A DNA stretch of 7,973 nt from positions 622-8,594 of the forward strand of contig DBNM01000074.1 in the NCBI GenBank assembly GCA_002299135.1, given 5' to 3'. Source of the stretch: Candidatus Neomicrothrix sp. UBA672 (GTDB lineage Bacteria > Actinomycetota > Acidimicrobiia > Acidimicrobiales > MedAcidi-G1). Both the position numbers and the translations under genes were made by a program. Within the stretch, counting starts at the first letter, position 1. Each line of letters begins with the position of its first letter. A model generated the notes under the pieces. It was given only the letters and a program-made list of their open reading frames with translations. It was not told the origin of the DNA and made no database searches. This document shows, one piece after another, positions 1-6,757 of the stretch.

Positions 1-83
1 TTAGCGGTGTGATTATCGGACGTGCCTTTTATGAAGGTAAGTTTTCTTTATCTGAAGCTATTGAGGCTTTCGAATCAATATGA
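1..83 (+). CDS. hisA: HisA (ProFAR isomerase), C-terminal fragment
   Basis: This is the last 26 codons of a gene that begins before the window; the reading frame runs from base 3 to a TGA at 81-83. The peptide contains SGVIIGRAFYEGK followed by a short helix ending in FESI. That matches the final phosphate-binding strand and C-terminal helix of HisA, the (beta-alpha)8-barrel isomerase that converts ProFAR to PRFAR in histidine synthesis. The stop overlaps the hisF start by 4 nt (ATGA), the usual hisA-hisF coupling. From this fragment one cannot tell a dedicated HisA from the bifunctional actinobacterial PriA. The intact trpF downstream argues for a dedicated HisA, but that is inference. Confidence 0.85.
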   Translation, partial: SGVIIGRAFYEGKFSLSEAIEAFESI

Positions 84-847
84 GAGTAATACGTATAATT
101 CCGTGCTTGGATGTTGATAAGGGTCGAGTTGTTAAAGGTGTAAATTTTGTCGACCTTCGAGATGCAGGAGATCCGGTCGAACTAGCTTCTGTATATAACC
201 AGCAAGGCGCTGATGAAATAGTTTTTTTAGATATCACTGCTTCTTCTGACTCACGTGAAACGCTTTATGAAGTTGTGAGAAGAACAGCTGAAGAAATATT
301 TATACCCTTTACTGTTGGTGGAGGTATTCGTTCTGTAGAAGATGCTAGGCAGATCTTACGACTTGGGGCAGACAAGGTGTCGCTTAACACGGCGGCCGTT
401 CTACGACCGGATTTGATAAGTGATGTTGCTAATGAATTCGGCAATCAGTGTGTTGTTGTAGCTATCGATGCGCGGCGCAGTGATCTGACTTTTTGCGGTT
501 TTGAAGTCTTTACGCATGGAGGGAGGGAAGGGACCGGATTGAGTCTCGTGGAGTGGGCAGAGAAAGCTGTCGAAAAGGGCGCGGGTGAAATTCTTTTAAC
601 ATCGATGGACAGAGACGGAACAAAAGATGGCTTCGATATTGAAATGCTGAAAACGGTAAGCCAGAAAGTGTCAGTCCCATTGATTGCTAGTGGTGGTGCA
701 GGTAGTGCGAAAGACATGGTTGATGGAGCAATATTAGGCAGTGCTGATGCACTGTTAGCTGCTTCTATATTTCATTTTGGTGAAATGACAGTGCCTGAAG
801 TTAGAAAGGAATTGTTAAAAGCTGGCTTAAGTGTGAGAGGTGCTTAA
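80..847 (+). CDS. hisF: Imidazole glycerol phosphate synthase, cyclase subunit HisF
   Basis: HisF is the cyclase half of IGP synthase. With HisH, which supplies ammonia, it turns PRFAR into imidazole glycerol phosphate and AICAR in the cytoplasm. The 255-residue length is normal for the family. The N-terminus IIPCLDVDKGRVVKG places catalytic Asp at residue 11, and VVAIDARR places the second catalytic Asp at residue 130; both match the numbering of well-studied HisF proteins. Phosphate-binding stretches TVGGGI (about 78-83), ASGGAG and ADALLAASIFHF near the C-terminus are present, as is GEILLTSMDRDGTKDG. The ATG overlaps the hisA stop by 4 nt, and the gene overlaps the next one by 8 nt. No hisH is visible here. 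Confidence 0.98.
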   Translation: MRVIRIIPCLDVDKGRVVKGVNFVDLRDAGDPVELASVYNQQGADEIVFLDITASSDSRETLYEVVRRTAEEIFIPFTVGGGIRSVEDARQILRLGADKVSLNTAAVLRPDLISDVANEFGNQCVVVAIDARRSDLTFCGFEVFTHGGREGTGLSLVEWAEKAVEKGAGEILLTSMDRDGTKDGFDIEMLKTVSQKVSVPLIASGGAGSAKDMVDGAILGSADALLAASIFHFGEMTVPEVRKELLKAGLSVRGA

Positions 848-1232
848 TCAGGTTGCCGATACCGTAACTTCTGTGAATGATTCAAAAGTAATAAAAATGC
901 CTGGTCCGGCTGAGGGCGACGGTCTTCCAATAAAAATGTTAAATGACCGAATTCTGGTTCAGATTGATGATGAAGATGGAGAGAGAAGGTCAACAGGGGG
1001 GATATTGATACCCGCTACTGCTCAGATGGGAAAACGTTTGGCCTGGGCAGAGATAGTTGCAGTGGGTCCAAATGTTCGTTCGATGGAAGTTGCTGACAGG
1101 GTGCTTTTTAATCCTGAGGATAGGTATGAAGTTGAGGTGAGAGGTCTTGACTACATAATTTTACGTGAGCGTGATATTCATGCAGTTGCTTCTAAGCGGT
1201 TAGAAGAAGGAAGCACTGGACTTTATCTATAA
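840..1232 (+). CDS. Divergent GroES/Cpn10-like protein inside the his operon
   Basis: The 130-residue product resembles the Cpn10 (GroES) beta-barrel from about residue 33: MLNDRILVQ matches the canonical start, STGGILIPAT aligns with the mobile loop including its hydrophobic tripeptide, EIVAVGP, DRVLF and the closing YIILRERDIHAV follow. Between AVGP and DRVLF only about 8 residues remain, so the hairpin that roofs the GroES dome appears to be missing. A roughly 32-residue N-terminal extension and a C-terminal tail ending GSTGLYL are extra. From memory, similar proteins annotated as co-chaperone GroES occur in actinobacteria; their function is not known to me. The start is uncertain: GTG at 840 overlaps hisF by 8 nt without a well-spaced Shine-Dalgarno, and GTG 873, ATG 897 and ATG 936 are alternatives. 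Family assignment is firm, a true chaperonin role doubtful. Confidence 0.82.
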   Translation: MLNQVADTVTSVNDSKVIKMPGPAEGDGLPIKMLNDRILVQIDDEDGERRSTGGILIPATAQMGKRLAWAEIVAVGPNVRSMEVADRVLFNPEDRYEVEVRGLDYIILRERDIHAVASKRLEEGSTGLYL

Positions 1233-1277
1233 TTTATTTATTACATTTTTGTATGCGAGAAATCATAGACTTGACTT

Positions 1278-1649
1278 ATGGAAATTGAAAAAGGTAAGTC
1301 CTTTACTGTAGATGATGAAGAAATTTCACGTATCGGTTTTAATTCTGAAGGATTGATTCCTGCGATCGTTCAAGAACAGAGTTCCGGAAAAGTTTTGATG
1401 ATGGCATGGATGAATGAAGAATCTCTTCGAGAAACTCTTTCGACCGGACGGACATGGTTTTGGAGCAGGAGTCGCCAAGAATATTGGTGCAAAGGTGAAA
1501 CCTCTGGTGATAGACAATTTGTTCAAGAGGCCTTTTATGACTGCGATCATGACACTTTACTTTTTTTAGTAATTCAGGAAGGTAAAGGAGCTTGCCATAC
1601 AGGTGAGTTCACTTGCTTTTTTACTCCTTTTGGTTCTAATGAAAACTGA
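1278..1649 (+). CDS. hisI: Phosphoribosyl-AMP cyclohydrolase HisI
   Basis: HisI opens the purine ring of phosphoribosyl-AMP in the third step of histidine synthesis. The 123-residue protein is a stand-alone cyclohydrolase with no HisE pyrophosphatase domain fused at the C-terminus. Family signatures in order are FNSEGLIPAIVQ (21-32), VLMMAWMNEESL (39-50), FWSRSRQEYWCKGETSG (61-77) and the metal site. In the latter, D88, D90 and D92 are the expected Mg ligands and C89, C106 and C113 the expected Zn ligands (DCDHD, then ACHTGEFTC). The start ATG at 1278 has no obvious Shine-Dalgarno. A 45-nt gap separates it from the GroES-like gene, the largest gap in the his-trp run, while its 3' end overlaps trpE by 11 nt. 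Confidence 0.97.
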   Translation: MEIEKGKSFTVDDEEISRIGFNSEGLIPAIVQEQSSGKVLMMAWMNEESLRETLSTGRTWFWSRSRQEYWCKGETSGDRQFVQEAFYDCDHDTLLFLVIQEGKGACHTGEFTCFFTPFGSNEN

Positions 1650-3165
1650 TTTAGCAATCTCGCCATCCTTTGAAGAGTTCAAAGACATGGCTAGAAAATA
1701 CAATGTGATCCCTGTTTGGACTGAAATTCTTGCTGACCTGACAACTCCTGTTGCACTGTTTAATCGTTGCATCGGTGAAAAAGATGGTTTTTTGCTTGAA
1801 AGTGTTGATCGCGGAGAGCATTGGGGTAGATGGTCATTTATAGGTGGTAAGCCTTTGGCCACGATTACAAGTGTAAACGACGAAATTAACTTGGAAGGTT
1901 CTCTGCCAGTTGCAGTTGATTCCGAAATGGGTTTGTTGCAACTTTTAACAGATCTGTTGGATGTATTCGAAACTCCACCTCTTGAGGATTTCCCTCCACT
2001 GCATGGGGGAGTAGTGGGATATTTAGGTTACGACATAGTGAGGGAAGTGGAAAATCTGCCGCATGTACCGGCTGATGACAAAGGTTTACCAGACGCAAAA
2101 CTTTCTGTAATAGGTGATTTGGTTGCAATTGACCATTGGAAACAAAGAGCTTTTCTTATTTCAAATGTTTTGATTGATGAGAAAGAGAGTAAAAACACAC
2201 TCGAGGAAAAGTATCAGAATGCGGTCATCCGATTGGATGATTTAGCGAAGGCTGGAGCTACAGGTTTAGAGGAACCATTGATGTTTCCGCCTCCGTCAGA
2301 TGAAGATTTGCCGGAGGTCAGGTCAACCTTCGAAACAGATCAATTTTGTTTAGCGGTAGAAGTTGCTAAGGAGCACATAATAAACGGAGACATCTTTCAA
2401 GTAGTTTTGTCACAAAGATTTGATGTTGAGTTAGACGCTGACCCTTTTGATGTATACAGAGTTTTACGACAGATAAACCCAAGCCCATATATGTATTTTT
2501 TTCGTTATGACGAATTGACAATTGTCGGAGCATCTCCCGAACCAATGGTGCGTTTGGTTGAAGGCAAAGTTTTTTCAAGACCGATAGCGGGAACTAGAAA
2601 ACGAGGAAAGACAGACGAGGAAGACCGTTTTCTTGCTTCAGAGCTTAAAGAAGATCCAAAGGAATTGGCGGAACATGTGATGCTGCTTGATTTAGCAAGA
2701 AATGATGTGGGGCGCGTGGTCGAGTTTGGCACTGAGACAGTTGACGAGACAATGACGCTAGAAAAATATAGCCATGTAATGCATATGACCAGTCAAGTTT
2801 CTGGCGATCTTCGAGATGGTCTTGGTCCAATTGATGTATTGAGAGCGACTATTCCAGCAGGAACTGTATCGGGCGCTCCTAAAGTAAGAGCGATGCAGAT
2901 AATTGATGAACTCGAACCGACTAAACGCGGCCCCTACGCAGGGGTTGTCGGTTATTTTGATTTTTCTGGAAATATAGATACCGCAATAACGATACGAACA
3001 ATGATCGTAAAGGACGGACTTGCGTCCGTTCAGGCTGGAGCAGGAATAGTTGCAGATAGTGATCCGAAGGCTGAGGACCTTGAATGTAGAAATAAAGCAA
3101 GGGCATTACTTGGGGCAATACCAGCAGCCCGAAGAATGTCGAAACAACGCCTGAATCAAAAGTAA
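1639..3165 (+). CDS. trpE: Anthranilate synthase component I TrpE
   Basis: TrpE converts chorismate to anthranilate, with ammonia from TrpG, and is the usual target of feedback inhibition by tryptophan. The 508-residue protein has the N-terminal inhibitor-binding signature LLES (52-55) and the full chorismate-binding domain: SPEPMVRL (299-306), RPIAGTRKRG (314-323), DLARNDVGRV (351-360), HVMHM (379-383, with the likely catalytic His at 382), IPAGTVSGAPKVRAM (405-419) and GAGIVADSDP (467-476). No TrpG glutaminase domain is fused, and trpG is not in the window. I chose ATG 1639 because PSFEEF...NVIPVW is a conserved TrpE beginning. It overlaps hisI by 11 nt and lacks a clear Shine-Dalgarno, so translation is probably coupled. 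ATG 1687 is a less likely alternative. Confidence 0.97.
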   Translation: MKTDLAISPSFEEFKDMARKYNVIPVWTEILADLTTPVALFNRCIGEKDGFLLESVDRGEHWGRWSFIGGKPLATITSVNDEINLEGSLPVAVDSEMGLLQLLTDLLDVFETPPLEDFPPLHGGVVGYLGYDIVREVENLPHVPADDKGLPDAKLSVIGDLVAIDHWKQRAFLISNVLIDEKESKNTLEEKYQNAVIRLDDLAKAGATGLEEPLMFPPPSDEDLPEVRSTFETDQFCLAVEVAKEHIINGDIFQVVLSQRFDVELDADPFDVYRVLRQINPSPYMYFFRYDELTIVGASPEPMVRLVEGKVFSRPIAGTRKRGKTDEEDRFLASELKEDPKELAEHVMLLDLARNDVGRVVEFGTETVDETMTLEKYSHVMHMTSQVSGDLRDGLGPIDVLRATIPAGTVSGAPKVRAMQIIDELEPTKRGPYAGVVGYFDFSGNIDTAITIRTMIVKDGLASVQAGAGIVADSDPKAEDLECRNKARALLGAIPAARRMSKQRLNQK

Positions 3166-3194
3166 ACTTATTTTGCGTAACGGAACTTGACCAA

Positions 3195-3995
3195 ATGACT
3201 TACTTGCAGAAAATTCTAGATTTTCATCGTCAAAAAGCTCGAAATGACAACAGGAATTTTGAAACGCTATACATGGAGGCAAGTGCTCTCCCTCCTGCTC
3301 GGGGATTCAGGAACTCATTAATTAAACATTCTGAGTCAGGGATAGCTGTTATCGCTGAGATTAAAAGACGTTCACCATCTAAAGGAAACTTATTAGAAGG
3401 ACTTGATCCGAGATTGTTGGCGGCGGAATATGAAAATGGTGGCGCGGCTGCAATTTCGGTTTTAACGGATGAGGATAATTTTGGTGGTTCTGAACAAGAT
3501 TTAATCGATGCATCTAACAATGTGAAAATACCCATTTTGAGAAAAGATTTCACTGTTGATCAACGCGATATTTGTGATACGAGATTAATGGGAGCAGATG
3601 CAGTTTTGTTGATTGTTTCTGCTCTTGATCAAGTTGAACTTAAGGATTTTTTGGAACTTTCAATTGAACTTAACTTAGATCCGTTAGTCGAAATAAACGA
3701 TGAAAAAGAACTAGAGCGAGCTTTATCGGTTGGGGCAAAATTGATCGGAGTAAATCAAAGAGATTTGAAGTCATTTGAAGTGGACCCATTAAAAGCTATA
3801 GATTTAATTTCGAAAATTCCTGAGTCAGTTACAGCGGTAGCAGAGTCAGGAATAGATGGTGGTGAAAGTGCTCGCAAGATGATGGAAGCGGGATATTCAG
3901 CTTTATTGGTAGGTGAGCTGTTAGTTAAATCGACGGATCGAATAAAAACCCTTTCTGATCTGAGGAATACATTTGATGGAAGAAGCAATGACTGA
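3195..3995 (+). CDS. trpC: Indole-3-glycerol phosphate synthase TrpC
   Basis: TrpC closes the indole ring, converting CdRP to indole-3-glycerol phosphate. The protein has 266 residues, normal for a monofunctional enzyme. All residues expected in the active site are visible: E55 and K57 in AEIKRRSPSKG, K117 in ILRKDF, E166 in LVEIN, N187 in GVNQRDL, and E217 and S218 in AESGI. Their spacing follows the well-studied archaeal enzyme with a constant offset, so the barrel is intact. The gene begins 29 nt after trpE, and I see only a weak purine-rich stretch before the ATG. The small membrane-protein gene that often sits between trpE and trpC in other actinobacteria is absent. Confidence 0.98.
   Translation: MTYLQKILDFHRQKARNDNRNFETLYMEASALPPARGFRNSLIKHSESGIAVIAEIKRRSPSKGNLLEGLDPRLLAAEYENGGAAAISVLTDEDNFGGSEQDLIDASNNVKIPILRKDFTVDQRDICDTRLMGADAVLLIVSALDQVELKDFLELSIELNLDPLVEINDEKELERALSVGAKLIGVNQRDLKSFEVDPLKAIDLISKIPESVTAVAESGIDGGESARKMMEAGYSALLVGELLVKSTDRIKTLSDLRNTFDGRSND
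3979..3983 (+). promoter_or_regulatory. Shine-Dalgarno for trpF
   Basis: GGAAG lies inside the end of trpC, 4 nt before ATG 3988. It decides between four closely spaced in-frame starts (TTG 3973, ATG 3976, ATG 3988, ATG 3997) in favour of 3988. Confidence 0.6.
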
Positions 3996-4632
3996 TATGC
4001 ACGAGGATCATATTTTTGTAAAAATATGTGGTATCACCAACTTAGAAGATGCATTTTTAGCTATTGATTTAGGTTGTGACGCTCTTGGATTTAATTTTGT
4101 CCCTACTTCAAAGAGAAAAGTAGAAAGTGATTTTGTAGAAAATATTGTAAAAAAACTACCGAGCGAAATTATGACTGTTGGAGTTTTTAGTGATTTTACC
4201 CCTGAAGAAGTATTTCATGTAGTGGGAAAAACAGGTATTAATGCTGTACAGCTTCATGGAAATGAATCTCATGAAGATTGCCAGTTAGTAGCCAGTAGAG
4301 TCCCTTTTACGATTAAGGCGCTTTCTGCTAATTCGCCGGAATTGATGAATTTTGCAAATTTTGGCGCAGATTTTCTGCTTTTAGATTCAGAGACTCCCGG
4401 TGAAGGAATGAAGTTTGATTGGAATCTTCCAATCGATTTTTTGAAAGATGAAAAAATACTTTTAGCTGGTGGATTGGATGTCGAAAATGTCAATGCTGGG
4501 ATCGAAAAATTTTCACCTTTCGGTGTTGATGTCGCGACCGGAATCGAATCTGAGCCTGGTCGTAAAGACCCGAAGCTTTTAAAACTTTTTATTGAAAACG
4601 CTAAGTCAAGTAGAGCAGGAACGGATCAATAG
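3988..4632 (+). CDS. trpF: Phosphoribosylanthranilate isomerase TrpF
   Basis: TrpF isomerises phosphoribosylanthranilate to CdRP, the substrate of the neighbouring TrpC. With ATG 3988 the product has 214 residues. Catalytic residues are present: C14 in VKICGITN as general base and D133 in LLLDSETPGEG as general acid. DALGFNFVPTSKR, VQLHGNE, LLAGGLDVENV and GVDVATGIESEPGRKD complete the barrel and phosphate-binding signatures. The start region offers TTG 3973 and ATGs at 3976, 3988 and 3997. ATG 3988 is preferred because GGAAG at 3979-3983 lies 4 nt upstream and because it gives an 8-nt overlap with trpC (ATGACTGA). A dedicated TrpF is notable, since many actinobacteria lack it and rely on PriA. 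Confidence 0.96.
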   Translation: MTDMHEDHIFVKICGITNLEDAFLAIDLGCDALGFNFVPTSKRKVESDFVENIVKKLPSEIMTVGVFSDFTPEEVFHVVGKTGINAVQLHGNESHEDCQLVASRVPFTIKALSANSPELMNFANFGADFLLLDSETPGEGMKFDWNLPIDFLKDEKILLAGGLDVENVNAGIEKFSPFGVDVATGIESEPGRKDPKLLKLFIENAKSSRAGTDQ

Positions 4633-4643
4633 TTTTCTAGAAT

Positions 4644-4648
4644 GGAAG
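4644..4648 (+). promoter_or_regulatory. Shine-Dalgarno for trpB
   Basis: GGAAG, followed by TGCT and then the ATG at 4653, is a well-placed ribosome binding site. It suggests that trpB, unlike most genes in this run, is initiated independently rather than only by coupling. Confidence 0.65.
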
Positions 4649-4652
4649 TGCT

Positions 4653-5810
4653 ATGAGTTTAAAAAATCCTAACGAAAAAGGAAGGTTCGGACCTTTCGGG
4701 GGAAGGTATATTCCTGAAACGTTAGTTCCGGCGTGTCATGAGCTTGAAAAATCCTTTGTAGAGGCCTGGGCGGATGATTCCTTTCGAGAAGAATTAGATG
4801 CTCTTCTTTCTGATTATGCGGGAAGACCTTCACCAGTTACAGAATGTTTGAATCTCTCCGATGAACTTAATTGTCGTTTGCTGTTAAAAAGAGAAGATCT
4901 CAACCATACCGGTTCTCACAAAATCAATAATGTACTAGGTCAAGCTCTGCTAGCGAAAAGAATGGGAAAAAAACGCTTGGTTGCGGAAACAGGGGCGGGT
5001 CAACATGGTGTAGCCACAGCAACGGCAGCTGCTCTTCTGAATCTGGAATGTTGTGTGTATATGGGTGAAGTGGATGTGAAAAGGCAAGAGCTGAATGTTT
5101 TTAGAATGAAACTTCTAGGTGCGGAAGTGAGGAGCGTCGAATCGGGAAGTAAAACCTTAAAAGACGCTGTAAACGATGCAATGCGTGACTGGGTGGCAAC
5201 TGTTGAGGAATCCTATTATTGCTTGGGATCAGTTATGGGTCCACACCCATATCCATGGATGGTTAGAACTTTTCATGAAGTAATCGGGACCGAGGCACGA
5301 ATGCAATGTGAAGAGATTCTAGGAACCACTCCTGACGTTGTTTGCGCTTGTGTCGGTGGTGGTTCTAATGCGATAGGTATTTTTTCTGGTTTTGTTGACA
5401 GTGATGCAGAATTGATTGGAGTTGAGCCTGCTGGCGGAGCAGCAATTGGAAGAGGTGTCCCTGGAGTTGTTCATGGAATGGAGTCATTCCTAATGCAAGA
5501 TGAATTCGGACAGGTTTTAGAGGCAGAATCAATAAGTGCAGGATTGGATTATCCGGGTGTAGGTCCTGAGCATAGCTATCTTTCATCAACTGGAAGAGCC
5601 CGTTACGAATCAGTTACCGACGATGAAGTAATAGAAGCCTTCCAGCTTTTGAGCCGATCAGAAGGTTTAATTCCAGCACTTGAACCCGCACATGCGCTTG
5701 CATGGATTTCACGAGAACGAGAGTACTTGGCTGGCAAAACAGTTTTATTGAATCTTTCAGGACGGGGAGATAAAGATGTCGGACAAATGATGGAAATATT
5801 GAATGTCTGA
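4653..5810 (+). CDS. trpB: Tryptophan synthase beta subunit TrpB
   Basis: TrpB is the PLP enzyme that condenses indole with serine to make tryptophan, working as an alpha2beta2 complex with TrpA. The 385-residue protein is of the TrpB1 type that pairs with TrpA. Visible landmarks are GRFGPFGGRYIPETL (10-24), the PLP lysine K90 in LNHTGSHKINN, catalytic E112 in ETGAGQHG, the phosphate-binding GGGSNA (235-240), HSYLSSTGRARY, EGLIPALEPAHA and the C-terminal LNLSGRGDKDV. The family-typical GSVMGPHPYP is intact. The gene starts 20 nt after trpF behind a good Shine-Dalgarno and overlaps trpA by 8 nt, which fits the need for equal amounts of the two subunits. Confidence 0.99.
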   Translation: MSLKNPNEKGRFGPFGGRYIPETLVPACHELEKSFVEAWADDSFREELDALLSDYAGRPSPVTECLNLSDELNCRLLLKREDLNHTGSHKINNVLGQALLAKRMGKKRLVAETGAGQHGVATATAAALLNLECCVYMGEVDVKRQELNVFRMKLLGAEVRSVESGSKTLKDAVNDAMRDWVATVEESYYCLGSVMGPHPYPWMVRTFHEVIGTEARMQCEEILGTTPDVVCACVGGGSNAIGIFSGFVDSDAELIGVEPAGGAAIGRGVPGVVHGMESFLMQDEFGQVLEAESISAGLDYPGVGPEHSYLSSTGRARYESVTDDEVIEAFQLLSRSEGLIPALEPAHALAWISREREYLAGKTVLLNLSGRGDKDVGQMMEILNV

Positions 5811-6591
5811 AAATATTCAGATTGAATCGGCACTTCGAAATCGGATAGATTCTGGAAAGAAAGCTTTAGTGGTTTATATAACTGGTGGTTTGGGCGACGA
5901 TTGGACCCAAACTATGCACTCTGTAATTGATGCTGGAGCAGATGTTGTAGAAATCGGAATTCCGTTTTCTGACCCTGTGATGGATGGCCCCATCATTCAA
6001 ATGGCTAATGACTCTTCAATTGGGTCGGGGTCCACACCTGTAACGATTCTAAATGATTTGCGCGAGGAAAGCCCAGCGGCACCCCTGGCCGTGATGACGT
6101 ATTACAACCTCGCGTACAGAATGGGGCATGAAAGATTCGCCTCGAGTCTTGCTTTGGCTGGGATCTCTGGATGCATACTTCCTGACTTACCTTTGGAAGA
6201 GTTTGAAATATGGTCAGAAGCAGCAGTTAGTTCTAAGATTGAAACAATCTTATTAGCAGCTCCTACAACACCTGATGAGAGACTTGTGCAAATATGCGCA
6301 AGAAGTTCTGGATTTGTGTACGCGGTAGGGTTACTTGGAGTGACTGGAATGCGTTCTGAGCTTGCCGATAGTGCAATTGAAATTGCATCCAGACTGAAAA
6401 ATGTAACTACTAAACCAGTTTTAGTAGGGGTTGGGATTGGCAGTCCGGAACAAGCTGTTAAGGCGTGCGAAGTTAGTGACGGTGTAATTGTCGGATCTGC
6501 TGTTGTTCAAGAAATGATTAATGGTTCTTCCCCAGAAAAGGTAGGAGAACTAGTTTCAACTTTTAGAGTTGCTTTAGATAAAAACTGCTAA
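5803..6591 (+). CDS. trpA: Tryptophan synthase alpha subunit TrpA
   Basis: TrpA splits indole-3-glycerol phosphate into glyceraldehyde-3-phosphate and indole, which is channelled to TrpB. The 262-residue length is typical. Catalytic E50 (VVEIGIPFSDP) and D61 (PVMDGPIIQ) are both present, along with AAPTTPDERL, the loop VYAVGLLGVTGMR, VGVGIGSPEQ and DGVIVGSAVV, which form the barrel and phosphate site. After the first strand the sequence reads YITGGLGDD where many TrpA proteins have YITAGDP; from memory TGG is common in actinobacteria. The ATG overlaps the trpB stop by 8 nt (ATGTCTGA), implying coupled translation. It is the last gene of the his-trp run and is followed by a hairpin. Confidence 0.98.
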   Translation: MSENIQIESALRNRIDSGKKALVVYITGGLGDDWTQTMHSVIDAGADVVEIGIPFSDPVMDGPIIQMANDSSIGSGSTPVTILNDLREESPAAPLAVMTYYNLAYRMGHERFASSLALAGISGCILPDLPLEEFEIWSEAAVSSKIETILLAAPTTPDERLVQICARSSGFVYAVGLLGVTGMRSELADSAIEIASRLKNVTTKPVLVGVGIGSPEQAVKACEVSDGVIVGSAVVQEMINGSSPEKVGELVSTFRVALDKNC

Positions 6592-6643
6592 AAATCAGGA
6601 CTTTTAGAATTTCTTAGGAAAAAGGCGAAAAAAAGCATAAATT

Positions 6644-6668
6644 AGGGGTTTTTTTCTAAAAAACCCCT
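6644..6668 (+). terminator. A/T-armed hairpin after trpA, possible terminator
   Basis: A perfect 11-bp inverted repeat: AGGGGTTTTTT at 6644-6654 pairs with AAAAAACCCCT at 6658-6668 around a 3-nt loop (TCT). It lies 53 nt after the trpA stop and before the HU leader, so it could end the his-trp transcript. No T run follows the stem (TCAAAACAGG comes next), so it is not a textbook intrinsic terminator. It could instead stabilise the 3' end of the mRNA. Confidence 0.55.
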
Positions 6669-6695
6669 TCAAAACAGGCTTAAATGCTTGACATG

Positions 6696-6719
6696 GCCAC
6701 GAAAAACGTGTCGCGTGGC
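6696..6719 (+). repeat. Inverted repeat GCCACG/CGTGGC in the HU leader
   Basis: GCCACG at 6696-6701 is matched by CGTGGC at 6714-6719. A nested alternative, CACG 6698-6701 with CGTG 6707-6710, uses the same left arm. The region is clearly more GC-rich than its surroundings and sits 46-69 nt before the HU start. It could be an operator or an mRNA leader structure for HU; nothing in the sequence decides which. Confidence 0.4.
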
Positions 6720-6721
6720 GG

Positions 6722-6740
6722 TGTGCCCAATGTGGGTACG
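6722..6740 (+). other. Small hairpin before the HU ribosome binding site
   Basis: CCCA at 6726-6729 pairs with TGGG at 6733-6736 around a 3-nt loop. The stem can be extended to 8 bp (6722-6729 with 6733-6740) if two G-U pairs are allowed. It ends 10 nt before the Shine-Dalgarno, so it would lie in the 5' leader if transcription starts upstream. The stability is modest. Confidence 0.3.
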
Positions 6741-6750
6741 TAAATAACAC

Positions 6751-6757
6751 AAGGGAG
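6751..6757 (+). promoter_or_regulatory. Strong Shine-Dalgarno for HU
   Basis: AAGGGAG sits 7 nt before ATG 6765. It is the longest match to the anti-Shine-Dalgarno seen ahead of any gene here and fixes the HU start. Confidence 0.8.

Noticed and set aside
1407..1490. Cluster of four Trp codons in hisI just before trpE as an attenuator leader
   Set aside because: These tryptophans belong to conserved HisI motifs (AWMNEE, TWFWSRSR, EYW), and no terminator/antiterminator pair lies between them and trpE.
1603..1638. Upstream extension of trpE giving a hydrophobic LAFLLLLVL start that looks like a signal peptide
   Set aside because: The stretch lies within the hisI coding end in another frame, TrpE is cytoplasmic, and the conserved TrpE beginning follows ATG 1639.
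2366..3118. Several minus-strand open frames inside trpE
   Set aside because: They are antisense to well-supported TrpE motifs, show no recognisable domain and have no start signals.
6688..6693. TTGACA as a -35 element for HU
   Set aside because: At 16-18 nt spacing no acceptable -10 is seen (TCGCGT at 17 nt), so I do not call a promoter.
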